Below are positions 44,899 through 52,961 of a stretch of 64,000 nucleotides of DNA, piece after piece. The notes under the pieces were generated by a model. The model was given only the letters and a program-made list of their open reading frames with translations. It was not told the DNA's origin and searched no databases. The stretch comes from Aequorivita sp. (GTDB taxonomy: Bacteria > Bacteroidota > Bacteroidia > Flavobacteriales > Flavobacteriaceae): assembly GCA_024637015.1 (NCBI GenBank), contig JAGXGE010000011.1, positions 1 to 64,000 of the forward strand, given 5' to 3'. The position numbers were made by a program, and so were the translations under genes. The number at the start of each line of letters is the position of its first letter. The stretch's first letter is position 1.

Positions 44899-45197
44899 TT
44901 TTTGTATTGATTGATGATATTGATCAAATCGTTTTTTTGAAGAACACCACTTTGTCGCCAAAGTTGTTTTCTATTTTTGAATAGAATCATCGTGGGCACA
45001 CCACGCACTTGAAACTCTGCCGCTAATGGTTGGTTTTTGTCGACATCTATTTTTACAATTTTCACACTATTGCCCAATTCATCTTTTACTTGTTTCAGTA
45101 TGGGCGCTAGCATTTTGCACGGTCCGCACCAATCGGCAAAAAAGTCAACCAATACAGGTGTTTCGGAGTTTATTATTTCTTTGAAATTGCTTTTCAT
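44895..45197 (-). CDS. trxA: thioredoxin
   Basis: 100 residues with the full thioredoxin fold and active site F-F-A-D-W-C-G-P-C-K. The cis-Pro region R-G-V-P-T is present. It reduces disulphides in the cytoplasm. It is the first gene of the trxA-deoC-deoD run; the lipoprotein gene upstream is 11 bp away in the same orientation. Confidence 0.93.
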   Translation of the reverse strand: MKSNFKEIINSETPVLVDFFADWCGPCKMLAPILKQVKDELGNSVKIVKIDVDKNQPLAAEFQVRGVPTMILFKNRKQLWRQSGVLQKNDLINIINQYKN

Positions 45198-45208
45198 TTT
45201 ATCAGTTT

Positions 45209-46093
45209 TTAACCGATTAAAGGATTTTTTTTATACTTTCTTAAAACAGGCATCAGCATTTTCAATGGAATTTGGATGGAATAGGTTCCCGTGTAGGACG
45301 GGCAAATAACGCAATCATCAAAGTAGAATTCCACCACATCATCATTTATAACAAAATTATTTTTCGCATCGAAGAAATCATCTGCTGAAATTGCCCAACA
45401 GTCATAATACATTTCTCCGGAATTAATCTTTTCTTTTAAAAGATCATTTAAAATTCCGCGAAGCTCTTCTTCGGAACCGTTATTAAAAAAATCCTCATAC
45501 TTCATAAAAGTTGAACGAACCAAATCAAAATTCAAACAATCAAAAGTATATGCCGCGTGAGCTGCGCCAGTGTAATAGTTTTCTTTGTAAAAAAGCACGC
45601 TGATGAGTCTATCGTTGAGGTTGTATATTTTATAATCTACTGTTCGTTTTTCATTTTGTTTTGGGATCCCCAGCGAATCGCAGAGTCGTTTTTCTTCTAA
45701 AATCTGCTTTTCTACACCTTTGGCATCTAGATAATATTTGCTAATGTATTCGTTGAAATTTTCAAATTGGGGTTTGATTTTTTCGTTGAGGTATGGATAT
45801 TTAAAATCGAGCGTGTACCAATCGCCTTCCTTTAAAAATGATTTTGATATTAGTAGCTTTTCCAGTTCTGCTTTTGAATCTTTTTTCTCGATGAGTTCCT
45901 GACGTTTTAGGGTGAGGGTTTTTTGCTGTTGTTCCAAATTTCTGTCTGAAACACGCAATGAATCTACAATCTCTTCTGAATTTGTTTCACTATCATTTTC
46001 AAATTCCTCTTTTTTCGGGTCGTTTTTACAACCAAAAAAAATAAATAGAATAAGGACTGGCAGAAGAATTTTCATAGTTTTATGGATTTTCAT
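45209..46093 (-). CDS. lipoprotein with DUF4163/DUF3298 (RsiV-like) region
   Basis: 294 residues. The signal ends in the lipobox F-F-G-C and an acidic linker follows; an internal ATG at 46075 is an alternative start. The C-terminal half (LISVLFYKENYYTGAAHAAY, FNFDL-like FDLVRSTFMKYEDFF, then FVINDDVVEFYFDD and TYSIQIPLKML) shows the conserved pattern of DUF4163/DUF3298 periplasmic domains of RsiV. The N-terminal ~100 residues are charged and helical. Role unknown; lysozyme binding is known only for the Bacillus member. It lies 11 bp before trxA. Confidence 0.7.
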   Translation of the reverse strand: MKIHKTMKILLPVLILFIFFGCKNDPKKEEFENDSETNSEEIVDSLRVSDRNLEQQQKTLTLKRQELIEKKDSKAELEKLLISKSFLKEGDWYTLDFKYPYLNEKIKPQFENFNEYISKYYLDAKGVEKQILEEKRLCDSLGIPKQNEKRTVDYKIYNLNDRLISVLFYKENYYTGAAHAAYTFDCLNFDLVRSTFMKYEDFFNNGSEEELRGILNDLLKEKINSGEMYYDCWAISADDFFDAKNNFVINDDVVEFYFDDCVICPSYTGTYSIQIPLKMLMPVLRKYKKNPLIG

Positions 46094-46149
46094 TTATAAA
46101 ATTAGGCAAACAATTTTAAGTAGAGAAGCTTTAGCGATTTTAAACCAAT

Positions 46150-46554
46150 TTAATTTTTAAAAATATTTTTCAGTTTTGCGAGCATTATGACTTCGCTTTT
46201 GTTTTTACCTGAAAACGAGCTAGCTATTGCGTTTGCGGTTTTCCAAATAAGTTGCTTTCGTTCTTTGGTGAAAAGTTTGGGATATTCTTTTTTATAATCG
46301 GCAAAACTTTCGAAGCAATCTTTTGCATCCAACTGTTCATAATCAAACCAATCAAAAACTACTTCAATCTGATAAGCAGCATCGGTATGGAAGGGGTCTT
46401 CATACTCGTCCAAATTTTTCCACTGTTCTGCAACAATATTTTTCAATGCGTCATATTCTTCCTTCCGCACTACTTTGTCGGCAGCAGCAATGGCATAAAA
46501 AAGCTCTCCCATTTTTTGGTAAAATAGTAGTTGCGGTTTATCTACGGCTCCCAT
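46150..46554 (-). CDS. TerB-like protein
   Basis: 134 residues, mostly helical: QKMGELFYAIAAADKVVRKE resembles the first two TerB helices. FTKERKQLIWKTANAIASSFSGKNKSE follows, ending MLAKLKNIFKN. TerB/TerB-like domains bind metals and occur in stress-response operons. It lies 56 bp before the RsiV-like gene and 112 bp of shared intergenic DNA separates it from the divergent histidine kinase. Confidence 0.65.
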   Translation of the reverse strand: MGAVDKPQLLFYQKMGELFYAIAAADKVVRKEEYDALKNIVAEQWKNLDEYEDPFHTDAAYQIEVVFDWFDYEQLDAKDCFESFADYKKEYPKLFTKERKQLIWKTANAIASSFSGKNKSEVIMLAKLKNIFKN

Positions 46555-46616
46555 AATTCTTTATTTTTTTTTGATTTATAATAGTATAAAGCTAAATTCT
46601 TTTTTAGGGAAATTTT

Positions 46617-46662
46617 ATGACATTAATCAGTTAACAAAAACTATTTAAAATCCTTACTTTTG
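46617..46662 (+). promoter_or_regulatory. FNR-like box and -7 element upstream of the histidine kinase
   Basis: ATGAC-ATTA-ATCAG (46617-46630), one arm mismatched; the centre is 31.5 bp before a perfect TACTTTTG (46655-46662), 2 bp more than at the other sites. The start codon at 46667 is so close that a leaderless transcript is likely. Confidence 0.5.
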
Positions 46663-46666
46663 GGGA

Positions 46667-47893
46667 ATGAAGGTTTTTAAGGAAGAAAAAGATAATGTTT
46701 TCAAAATTCTTTCCGAAGCAATTTCGGAAGGTATTGTGATTGTCAATGATAATCAGGAAATTGTAACTTCAAATGATGCTGCTGATAGAATGTTTGGTTA
46801 CAAACCTGAGGAGCTTTTAGGCCAAAATCTGGATATATTGATACCTAGTGAATACAGAAAAAATCATCACCACCAAGTTGAGGGATTTTTGGAAAAAAGT
46901 GACCCCCGGCAGATGGGCCACGGACGGGATCTTTATGGACAACGCAAGGACGGTAGCGTATTCCCTGTAGAAGCAGGATTAAACCCCTTTGAGGTATATG
47001 GCACCAAATATGTAATGGCTTTGGTTACTGATATTTCGGTGCGAAAGAATCAGGAACTGGAAATAATTAACCTAAACTCATCCTTGGAACAAAAAATTGA
47101 AGAACGCACCAAGGAGCTTAATAGTACTATCAAAACTTTAAGGGAAGAAGTTTCAAAACGGAAGAAAGCAGAGCATAAAATAAAGGAATCGTTGCGGAAG
47201 GAGCGCGAACTAAATGAATTAAAAACAAAATTTCTATCGCTGGTCTCACACGAGTTTAAAACGCCCTTGAGTGGTATTTTAACTTCTGCCACACTTGCTG
47301 GAAAATATACCGAGACTAAACAACAAGATAAAAGGGAAAAGCATTTAAAAACCATTCAAAGTAAAGTAAAATACTTGAATAATATTCTAAATGATTTTCT
47401 TTCCATTGAACGATTGGAATCTGGTAAAGCCAATTATAAGTTTGACACAATACCACTTAGTAAAGTGATCAATGAGGTAATTTACAACTCCAATATGCTT
47501 CTAAAAGACGGGCAGAAAATAAACTATCCCAACAATATTGACGATATTACCATAAATTTTGATGAAAAAATCCTAGAACTTTCCCTCACAAATTTGATAA
47601 ATAATGCCATAAAATATTCGCCAGAATATACACTTATTGATGTTGTGGTGTCACCAAAGAAAGATGCAGTTGAGATAAAAATTATAGATCAAGGAATGGG
47701 TATTCCACAGAAGGAACAGAAATTCATATTTAATAGGTATTTCCGTGCCGAGAATGCACTTTTGGACCAAGGAACGGGTATCGGCCTTAATATTGTTAAG
47801 AGCCATTTAGAGAATCTAGGTGGTACAGTTACATTTGAAAGTGAAGAAGGTAAGGGTAGCACATTTATAATTTCATTCCCAACAAAAAAATAA
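46667..47893 (+). CDS. PAS-domain sensor histidine kinase
   Basis: 408 residues, no membrane segment. PAS domain ~10-125 (VNDNQEIVTSNDAADRMFGY, then LIPSEYRKNHHHQVEGF and GQRKDGSVFPVEAG), a coiled coil (~130-185), HisKA with H195 in LSLVSHEFKTPLSG, and a HATPase domain (NLINNAIKYSP, DQGMGIP, GTGIGLNIVK). The PAS is FixL-like in sequence, but the heme-binding His of FixL (in a DPHIIG context) is R81 here (DPRQMG), so heme binding at that site is not supported. It is probably the kinase for the receiver-Crp protein 11 bp downstream. Confidence 0.92.
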   Translation: MKVFKEEKDNVFKILSEAISEGIVIVNDNQEIVTSNDAADRMFGYKPEELLGQNLDILIPSEYRKNHHHQVEGFLEKSDPRQMGHGRDLYGQRKDGSVFPVEAGLNPFEVYGTKYVMALVTDISVRKNQELEIINLNSSLEQKIEERTKELNSTIKTLREEVSKRKKAEHKIKESLRKERELNELKTKFLSLVSHEFKTPLSGILTSATLAGKYTETKQQDKREKHLKTIQSKVKYLNNILNDFLSIERLESGKANYKFDTIPLSKVINEVIYNSNMLLKDGQKINYPNNIDDITINFDEKILELSLTNLINNAIKYSPEYTLIDVVVSPKKDAVEIKIIDQGMGIPQKEQKFIFNRYFRAENALLDQGTGIGLNIVKSHLENLGGTVTFESEEGKGSTFIISFPTKK

Positions 47894-47904
47894 TTCTGAG
47901 TAAA

Positions 47905-48954
47905 ATGAAAACAATACTTCTAATAGAAGACGACAGCGCATTAAGAGAAAATACTGCGGAGCTTTTAGAACTTTCCGGTTTTAAGGTTTTTACTGCGCCA
48001 AATGGTAAAATTGGTATCGAAAAAGCAAAAAATGAAAGTCCAAATATCATTATTTGCGATATAATGATGCCCGAAATAGATGGCTATGGAGTTTTGGAAG
48101 CGGTTACTTCTGAAGAAAAAACCAAACATATTCCCTTCATATTTCTTTCAGCAAAAACGGAACACAAAGAAATCCGCAAAGGAATGGATTTGGGCGCCGA
48201 TGATTACCTCACAAAACCTTTTGATGAAGAGGAATTGCTGAGTGCCGTGGAAAGCCGTTTGGCAAAAGCAAGCATTTTGGCAATGCGCAAAAATAGTAAA
48301 GAAGACCAGGCAGAGGATGATGAAAACCTACAAAACCTGAATCAATTAAAAAACTTTTTTTGTGATGAAGGCCAAGTAGTCAATTATAAAAAGGGTGAAA
48401 CAATCTTCAGAAAGGGTGACCACTCCAATAGTATGTTTCTTATTTTAGAAGGAGTGGTGAAAACACATACAATGGACGCCAACGCCAAAGAACTTATTAC
48501 AGGGCTTTACAAAGCCGATGATTTTTTGGGTTTCACTTCTTTTGACGATAACATCCCTTACAGCGAAACGGCTACAGCTGTTGAAAATACTGAAGTTGTT
48601 GGTGTTTCAAAAAAATATGTGAAGGATATTTTGAAAAAAAGCCAAGATGTTTCATTAGAATTGGTAAATCTTCTCACTGATAATCTCTCAGAAATAAAAC
48701 AACAATTGCTTAAAATGGCCTACAGTTCTGTTCGGAAAAAGACTGCCGCCACAATTCTTCAGTTTGTAGATATAATGAACAAAAAACCTAGTGCTCCTTT
48801 ACGAATTTCCCGGAACGATTTGGCCACCACAGCGGGAATAGCTACTGAAAGCTTGATCCGAACCCTTTCCGATTTCAAGAAAAATGGCATCATAGAAATT
48901 GAAGGCCGCGATATTCACATTATCGATTTGGAAAGTTTGCGGGAAATTGAATGA
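47905..48954 (+). CDS. response regulator with receiver, cNMP-like and Crp helix-turn-helix domains
   Basis: 349 residues in an unusual order: receiver domain 1-120 with D9/D10, phosphoacceptor D52, S82 and K104; linker ~120-145; cNMP-binding-like beta roll ~150-250 (YKKGETIFRKGDHSNSMFLI, then GLYKADDFLGFTSF); dimer helix; Crp-type winged helix ~290-349 (RISRNDLATTAGIATESLIR, LSDFKKNGIIEI). A kinase-regulated Crp protein. With the Crp/Fnr gene at 27193 it is a candidate binder of the boxes. The start follows the kinase by 11 bp. Confidence 0.9.
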   Translation: MKTILLIEDDSALRENTAELLELSGFKVFTAPNGKIGIEKAKNESPNIIICDIMMPEIDGYGVLEAVTSEEKTKHIPFIFLSAKTEHKEIRKGMDLGADDYLTKPFDEEELLSAVESRLAKASILAMRKNSKEDQAEDDENLQNLNQLKNFFCDEGQVVNYKKGETIFRKGDHSNSMFLILEGVVKTHTMDANAKELITGLYKADDFLGFTSFDDNIPYSETATAVENTEVVGVSKKYVKDILKKSQDVSLELVNLLTDNLSEIKQQLLKMAYSSVRKKTAATILQFVDIMNKKPSAPLRISRNDLATTAGIATESLIRTLSDFKKNGIIEIEGRDIHIIDLESLREIE

Positions 48955-49019
48955 TGTGCTTATATAAAAGGTTGTGATAATTTCTTTTATATAATCTTTT
49001 CAAAACATTTTTTCCAAAA

Positions 49020-49063
49020 CTGACTTTTATCATTTCCTGTACCGACACTTAAGGATATTTTTG
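49020..49063 (+). promoter_or_regulatory. FNR-like box and -7 element upstream of Usp
   Basis: CTGAC-TTTT-ATCAT (49020-49033); centre 29.5 bp before TATTTTTG (49056-49063), perfect -7. Start codon at 49083. Confidence 0.7.
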
Positions 49064-49082
49064 CAGGTAAGATTATTATATA

Positions 49083-49922
49083 ATGATGAATATATTGATT
49101 CCGACAGATTTTTCCGAAAATGCACGTAATACCATTCGGTATGCGCTGGACTATTTTGCTGATATTCCCGTGAATTTTTATATTCTACATATCTCTCTCA
49201 AAGAGTCAGGTCACAAAAATGAAGATGCAGACGGGTTTTTTGAACTACTCGAAAACAAAAAATTAGTTCAAACTGCTATGGGTATGTTGCAGGAAGAAAT
49301 TAAAACCTGTAAACTCTTAGCTAACAACCCCAAACATTTTTTTTATCCGCTTTACGAAAATATGCTTTTGGTTGAAGCAATTAGGAAACATATTGATGAA
49401 AAGGAAATTAATTATATTCTAATGGGCACCAGAGGCGCAATGAAAATTAATCGCAGCGAAATAGGTAGCAACTCAAGTGAAGTAATCACTAAAGTTAAAT
49501 GTCCAATATTGGTTATTCCTGAAAAGGCAAGGTTTAATAAAATAAAAAATATTGCTTTTTTGACTGATTATAACTACATATATCGAAACAAGGTTACTAA
49601 CTCACTTTCACAATTATTACACTTACAGGGAGCCGCGCTGAGAGTACTACATATTCGTTCTCAAAACAACGGACTTTCTGTAGCGCAAACCGATAACAAA
49701 GGATTTCTGCATTATTTTTTTAGAGAAACCAAACACAGTTTTCATTTTTTGGAGAATAAAAATATTGAAACAGGAATCCAAGATTTTGTTGAAACTTGGG
49801 AAATAGATATGATTGCCATTGTGGCTAAAAACCTAAACTTCATTCAGCGACTACTTTTCAAACCAGTTATCAATTCCATAAAGTACCAAAGCGAAGTGCC
49901 TTTTTTAATTCTTCACGAGTAG
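49083..49922 (+). CDS. tandem universal stress protein
   Basis: 279 residues, two Usp domains; the first has an intact ATP loop G-T-R-G-(9)-G-S (MGTRGAMKINRSEIGS), the second is degenerate (no G-x-x-G). The start NILIPTDFSENARNTI is canonical. It has its own box and promoter, and is followed by a 430-bp gap. Confidence 0.9.
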   Translation: MMNILIPTDFSENARNTIRYALDYFADIPVNFYILHISLKESGHKNEDADGFFELLENKKLVQTAMGMLQEEIKTCKLLANNPKHFFYPLYENMLLVEAIRKHIDEKEINYILMGTRGAMKINRSEIGSNSSEVITKVKCPILVIPEKARFNKIKNIAFLTDYNYIYRNKVTNSLSQLLHLQGAALRVLHIRSQNNGLSVAQTDNKGFLHYFFRETKHSFHFLENKNIETGIQDFVETWEIDMIAIVAKNLNFIQRLLFKPVINSIKYQSEVPFLILHE

Positions 49923-49973
49923 TTTCTATTTTAAAATTCAGATTGAATAATTCCTTTTAGCAAAAAACGGACT

Positions 49974-50225
49974 TCATCTAAATCGGTCCTTTTGGCTACT
50001 AGGGAAGTCTTCATAAAAATCCTCGAAAGTTTTGTTTGTGGTATGATTGTCTTTTAGAACTTTTATTACTGAAAAAATCAATAAAACCTGCCCCAAAACA
50101 GTAAGATAAAATACCCAGCTAAATGGAAAGTCCATCGCAGCAAAAATGGTTACAGTTATAAGCAGAAAAGTGGTTATTATAAGGTATGTAATTGCGGAAA
50201 TTTTGATAATTATTTTTACTCCAAT
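49974..50225 (-). pseudogene. small two-helix membrane protein without a normal start codon
   Basis: On the minus strand an 83-codon open stretch (50225 to 49974) reads VKIIIKISAITYLIITTFLL, ...AAMDFPFSWVFYLTVLGQVL, LIFSVIKVLKDNHTTNK, then FEDFYEDFPSSQKDRFR. Two hydrophobic helices and the acidic C-terminus look like real small flavobacterial membrane proteins. No ATG, GTG or TTG precedes the first helix; the only in-frame ATG (50135) begins after it and would leave 53 residues. Either an ATT start is used, or the 5' end has decayed. Nothing else is seen in the gap (49923-50352) except the box for the next Usp. Confidence 0.5.
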
Positions 50226-50281
50226 TTACAAAATATAAATTATGTTTATTCTTAACGATTCCTTAAAAACCAGGTGTTTAG

Positions 50282-50325
50282 TTGATATTTATCATACTTT
50301 TTCAATTTGATTATTACTATCTTTA
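50282..50325 (+). promoter_or_regulatory. FNR-like box and -7 element upstream of the Usp array
   Basis: TTGAT-ATTT-ATCAT (50282-50295), nearly the FNR consensus; centre 29.5 bp before TATCTTTA (50318-50325). The Usp array starts at 50353. Confidence 0.7.
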
Positions 50326-50352
50326 AGATTTGAATTTTTAAAGTAAAAAACT

Positions 50353-51198
50353 ATGCGAAAAATACTCATTCCCACTGATTTCTCTAAAAACTCATGGAAT
50401 GCTATAAAGTATGCCACGGAGCTTTTTAAATATGATCACTCTGAAATTTATCTTTTGCATGCTTTTGCCGATGAGGTGTATGACGCTAAAGCCAGACTTA
50501 CAGAAGAAATTTTCGATGAACTCCAGGAAAAAATACTTGAGAAATCAAAAGAGGCACTAGAATATTTTAGTAATCAAATTATTAAGTTTTCGCCAAATCC
50601 CAAACATAAAATACACACTATTGCAGAATTTGGAATGTTGGTAGATTCTGTAAATGATTGGGTTGAAAAAGAAAACATAGATGTGGTAGTTATGGGAACC
50701 AAGGGGCAGACGGAAGATAAAAAACTGACCTTTGGCAGCAACACGCTTCAGGTTATTAAATACGTAAAATGTCCCGTACTTGCTATTCCTTCAGTTTATA
50801 AAGACGTACATCCGAAAAATATTTTGTTTCCAGCAGATTTTCATTTGCCATACAAACGTCGCGAATTAAAATTGGTGAGCTATATAGCTAAGTCTTTTGT
50901 TTCAAAAATAAACTTTCTCTATGTTTCGAAATTTACAGGTCTTTCTTTGCGACAGCATGATAACAAAAGCTTCTTGGAGGCTTCTTTTTCTGAAAATCAA
51001 ATTGACTTTCAACAAAAAAAAGGTAGTAATGTTACAAAAGAAATTAATACCTTCATTATTGAAAACCCAATAGATATGCTGGTTATGGTAAACACTCGTC
51101 ATTCGTATTTGGAAAATATACTTTATCAATCAACTATTGAAAAAATAGGGTTGCATATAGACATTCCTTTTTTGGTACTTCAAAATCTTCCTCGTTAA
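50353..51198 (+). CDS. tandem universal stress protein
   Basis: 281 residues. Start RKILIPTDFSKNSWNAI. First domain has an intact ATP loop (G-T-K-G-QTEDKKLTF-G-S); the second lacks it. It opens the five-gene run Usp-Usp-Usp-ATP-cone nuclease-MBL, with gaps of 18, 41, 3 and 1 bp. Confidence 0.9.
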   Translation: MRKILIPTDFSKNSWNAIKYATELFKYDHSEIYLLHAFADEVYDAKARLTEEIFDELQEKILEKSKEALEYFSNQIIKFSPNPKHKIHTIAEFGMLVDSVNDWVEKENIDVVVMGTKGQTEDKKLTFGSNTLQVIKYVKCPVLAIPSVYKDVHPKNILFPADFHLPYKRRELKLVSYIAKSFVSKINFLYVSKFTGLSLRQHDNKSFLEASFSENQIDFQQKKGSNVTKEINTFIIENPIDMLVMVNTRHSYLENILYQSTIEKIGLHIDIPFLVLQNLPR

Positions 51199-51216
51199 TC
51201 TTTAAAAATTGTTGCA

Positions 51217-52065
51217 ATGAAAAAAATACTTCTTCCAACCGATTTCTCAAAAAATGCCTATGCGGCTTTGTTTTATATTGCAAAACTTTTTAATGATGAG
51301 GCTTTGCAGATAACCATTCTTCATTCTTTTGGAGAAGAAATTGATAAGTTGACGAGCCGTGTGGATATTGGTCGTTCCGATAACATCATTGAAAAACTTT
51401 ACAGCCAATCAGAAGAAGATGGCAAGCAATTAATGCATAAAATAAAATTAGACACAGGGAAACTGCCACATTCCTACCATATGGTTTCCACGCCAGCACA
51501 ATTATCACAAGTCATTAACAAGATGGTTGCCAACGAAGGCTATGACCTCGTAGTGATGGGCACCAAAGGCCGAACGGGTGCCGAAGATGTGCTTATGGGA
51601 AGCACCACTGTAAATATCACCAAGAGCCTAGAAGGCTGTCCGTTACTCATTATTCCGCGCGAAGTGGATTTTGTAATTCCTTCAAATATCACTTTCGCTT
51701 CAGACTACAATGATTTTTTTCAGCTTTCAAAGTTGAAACCTTTGCTGCAATTAGTAAGACAATATAATTCAACAATACACATGGCGCACGTTGGCAAAAA
51801 AAATGAACTTACAGAAAAGCAACTTTATAATTTGGAACAATTTGAAAATGATTTAACCGAATTTGACACAGAATTTCACTGGCTTCAAAAAAAAGAAAAC
51901 ATTTCGAAAACCCTTCACAATTTTATTGACGAAGAGCAAATGGATTTGCTAGCGTTGGTATATCACAAGCATGCTTTTATAAAACAACTTTTCAGGGAAC
52001 CTGTTGTAAGCAGGGTAGGCAAGCATGCACATACCCCAACTTTGGTAATTCCAATAAAAAATTAG
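51217..52065 (+). CDS. tandem universal stress protein
   Basis: 282 residues. Start KKILLPTDFSKNAYAAL. First-domain ATP loop G-T-K-G-RTGAEDVLM-G-S is intact; the second domain is degenerate but keeps the alternating strand pattern. Member of the Usp array, 18 bp after the previous Usp. The paralogues here are only moderately similar, which suggests old duplications with separate roles. Confidence 0.9.
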   Translation: MKKILLPTDFSKNAYAALFYIAKLFNDEALQITILHSFGEEIDKLTSRVDIGRSDNIIEKLYSQSEEDGKQLMHKIKLDTGKLPHSYHMVSTPAQLSQVINKMVANEGYDLVVMGTKGRTGAEDVLMGSTTVNITKSLEGCPLLIIPREVDFVIPSNITFASDYNDFFQLSKLKPLLQLVRQYNSTIHMAHVGKKNELTEKQLYNLEQFENDLTEFDTEFHWLQKKENISKTLHNFIDEEQMDLLALVYHKHAFIKQLFREPVVSRVGKHAHTPTLVIPIKN

Positions 52066-52106
52066 AATTTTTAAGAGAAAACGAAATATTGACTAAATAA
52101 AAAATT

Positions 52107-52958
52107 ATGAAAAAGAGAATATTGATACCTACAGATTTTTCAAAAAATGCCTTCAATGCTATTAAATATGCAATTGAACTTTACAAAAGGGAATATTGCG
52201 AATTCTTTATACTCCATTCTTATTATCTTCCTGGATATTCTAAGGATAACCTGTTGGTACCAGAGCCCAGTGAAAAAAAATTGATCGAGGTAAAAGAGCG
52301 TTCCGAAAAAAACATTGAAAAATTAAAGGTAAAAGTTCAGTTTAATGATGGCAACACTAACCATAAGATCCATTTCTTGAATGAATTTGGTCCTTTTTAC
52401 GATGTCCTCAAAAAAACTATTGAAAAGGAAGATATTGAACTAATAATTATGGCAACGCGGGGTGAAACAGATGACAAAAATGTAATTCTGGGGAGCAATG
52501 CGGTAAAAACCATGGAAAAAAACAGGAATTGTCCAGTATTTGCCATTCCTGGTAATGTGATGTTTAAAGACCCAAATGAGATTGTGTTTCCAACCAGTTT
52601 TAAAACACATTACAAAGAAAAGGAACTTGCTACTTTGATAGAGATTTCGCGCTTGACCAATGCACCAATTCGAATTTTGCACGTTCAAAAAGGCAAAGAA
52701 TTGAGCAAAGAGCAACTGGAAAATAAAACTTTACTCGATCGTATTTTAGACTCCACAACATTTACACATCACGAGTTATATAATGTAGATCTGCAGGAAG
52801 GGGTTCGCTGTTTTGTGCAAAGCCGAGAGAGCGAAATGATTGCTTTTGTTAACAAGAAGCATAATTTCTTTGAAAGTATTTTTTCAAACCCGATGGTTAA
52901 AGAACTTGGAATGCACACCAACGTCCCACTTCTGGCTATGCACGACTTGCGAAATTAA
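52107..52958 (+). CDS. tandem universal stress protein with altered ATP loop
   Basis: 283 residues. Start KKRILIPTDFSKNAFNAI. The first-domain loop reads M-A-T-R-G-ETDDKNVIL-G-S: the first Gly of G-x-x-G is Ala, unlike the other Usps here, so ATP binding may be weakened. The second domain has no loop. The third Usp of the array; the ATP-cone nuclease gene starts 3 bp after it. Confidence 0.88.
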   Translation: MKKRILIPTDFSKNAFNAIKYAIELYKREYCEFFILHSYYLPGYSKDNLLVPEPSEKKLIEVKERSEKNIEKLKVKVQFNDGNTNHKIHFLNEFGPFYDVLKKTIEKEDIELIIMATRGETDDKNVILGSNAVKTMEKNRNCPVFAIPGNVMFKDPNEIVFPTSFKTHYKEKELATLIEISRLTNAPIRILHVQKGKELSKEQLENKTLLDRILDSTTFTHHELYNVDLQEGVRCFVQSRESEMIAFVNKKHNFFESIFSNPMVKELGMHTNVPLLAMHDLRN

Positions 52959-52961
52959 TAT

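Noticed and set aside
44899-44961. ATG start of deoC inside trxA.
   Set aside because: It would add ~21 residues absent from DeoC proteins; the TTG at 44898 overlapping the trxA stop fits translational coupling.
46667-47893. FixL-like heme PAS.
   Set aside because: The His expected in the DPHIIG context is Arg, so a heme sensor cannot be claimed.
48955-49082. Possible small ORF or RNA before the Usp at 49083.
   Set aside because: Only a box and a -7 element; no start codon or hairpin.
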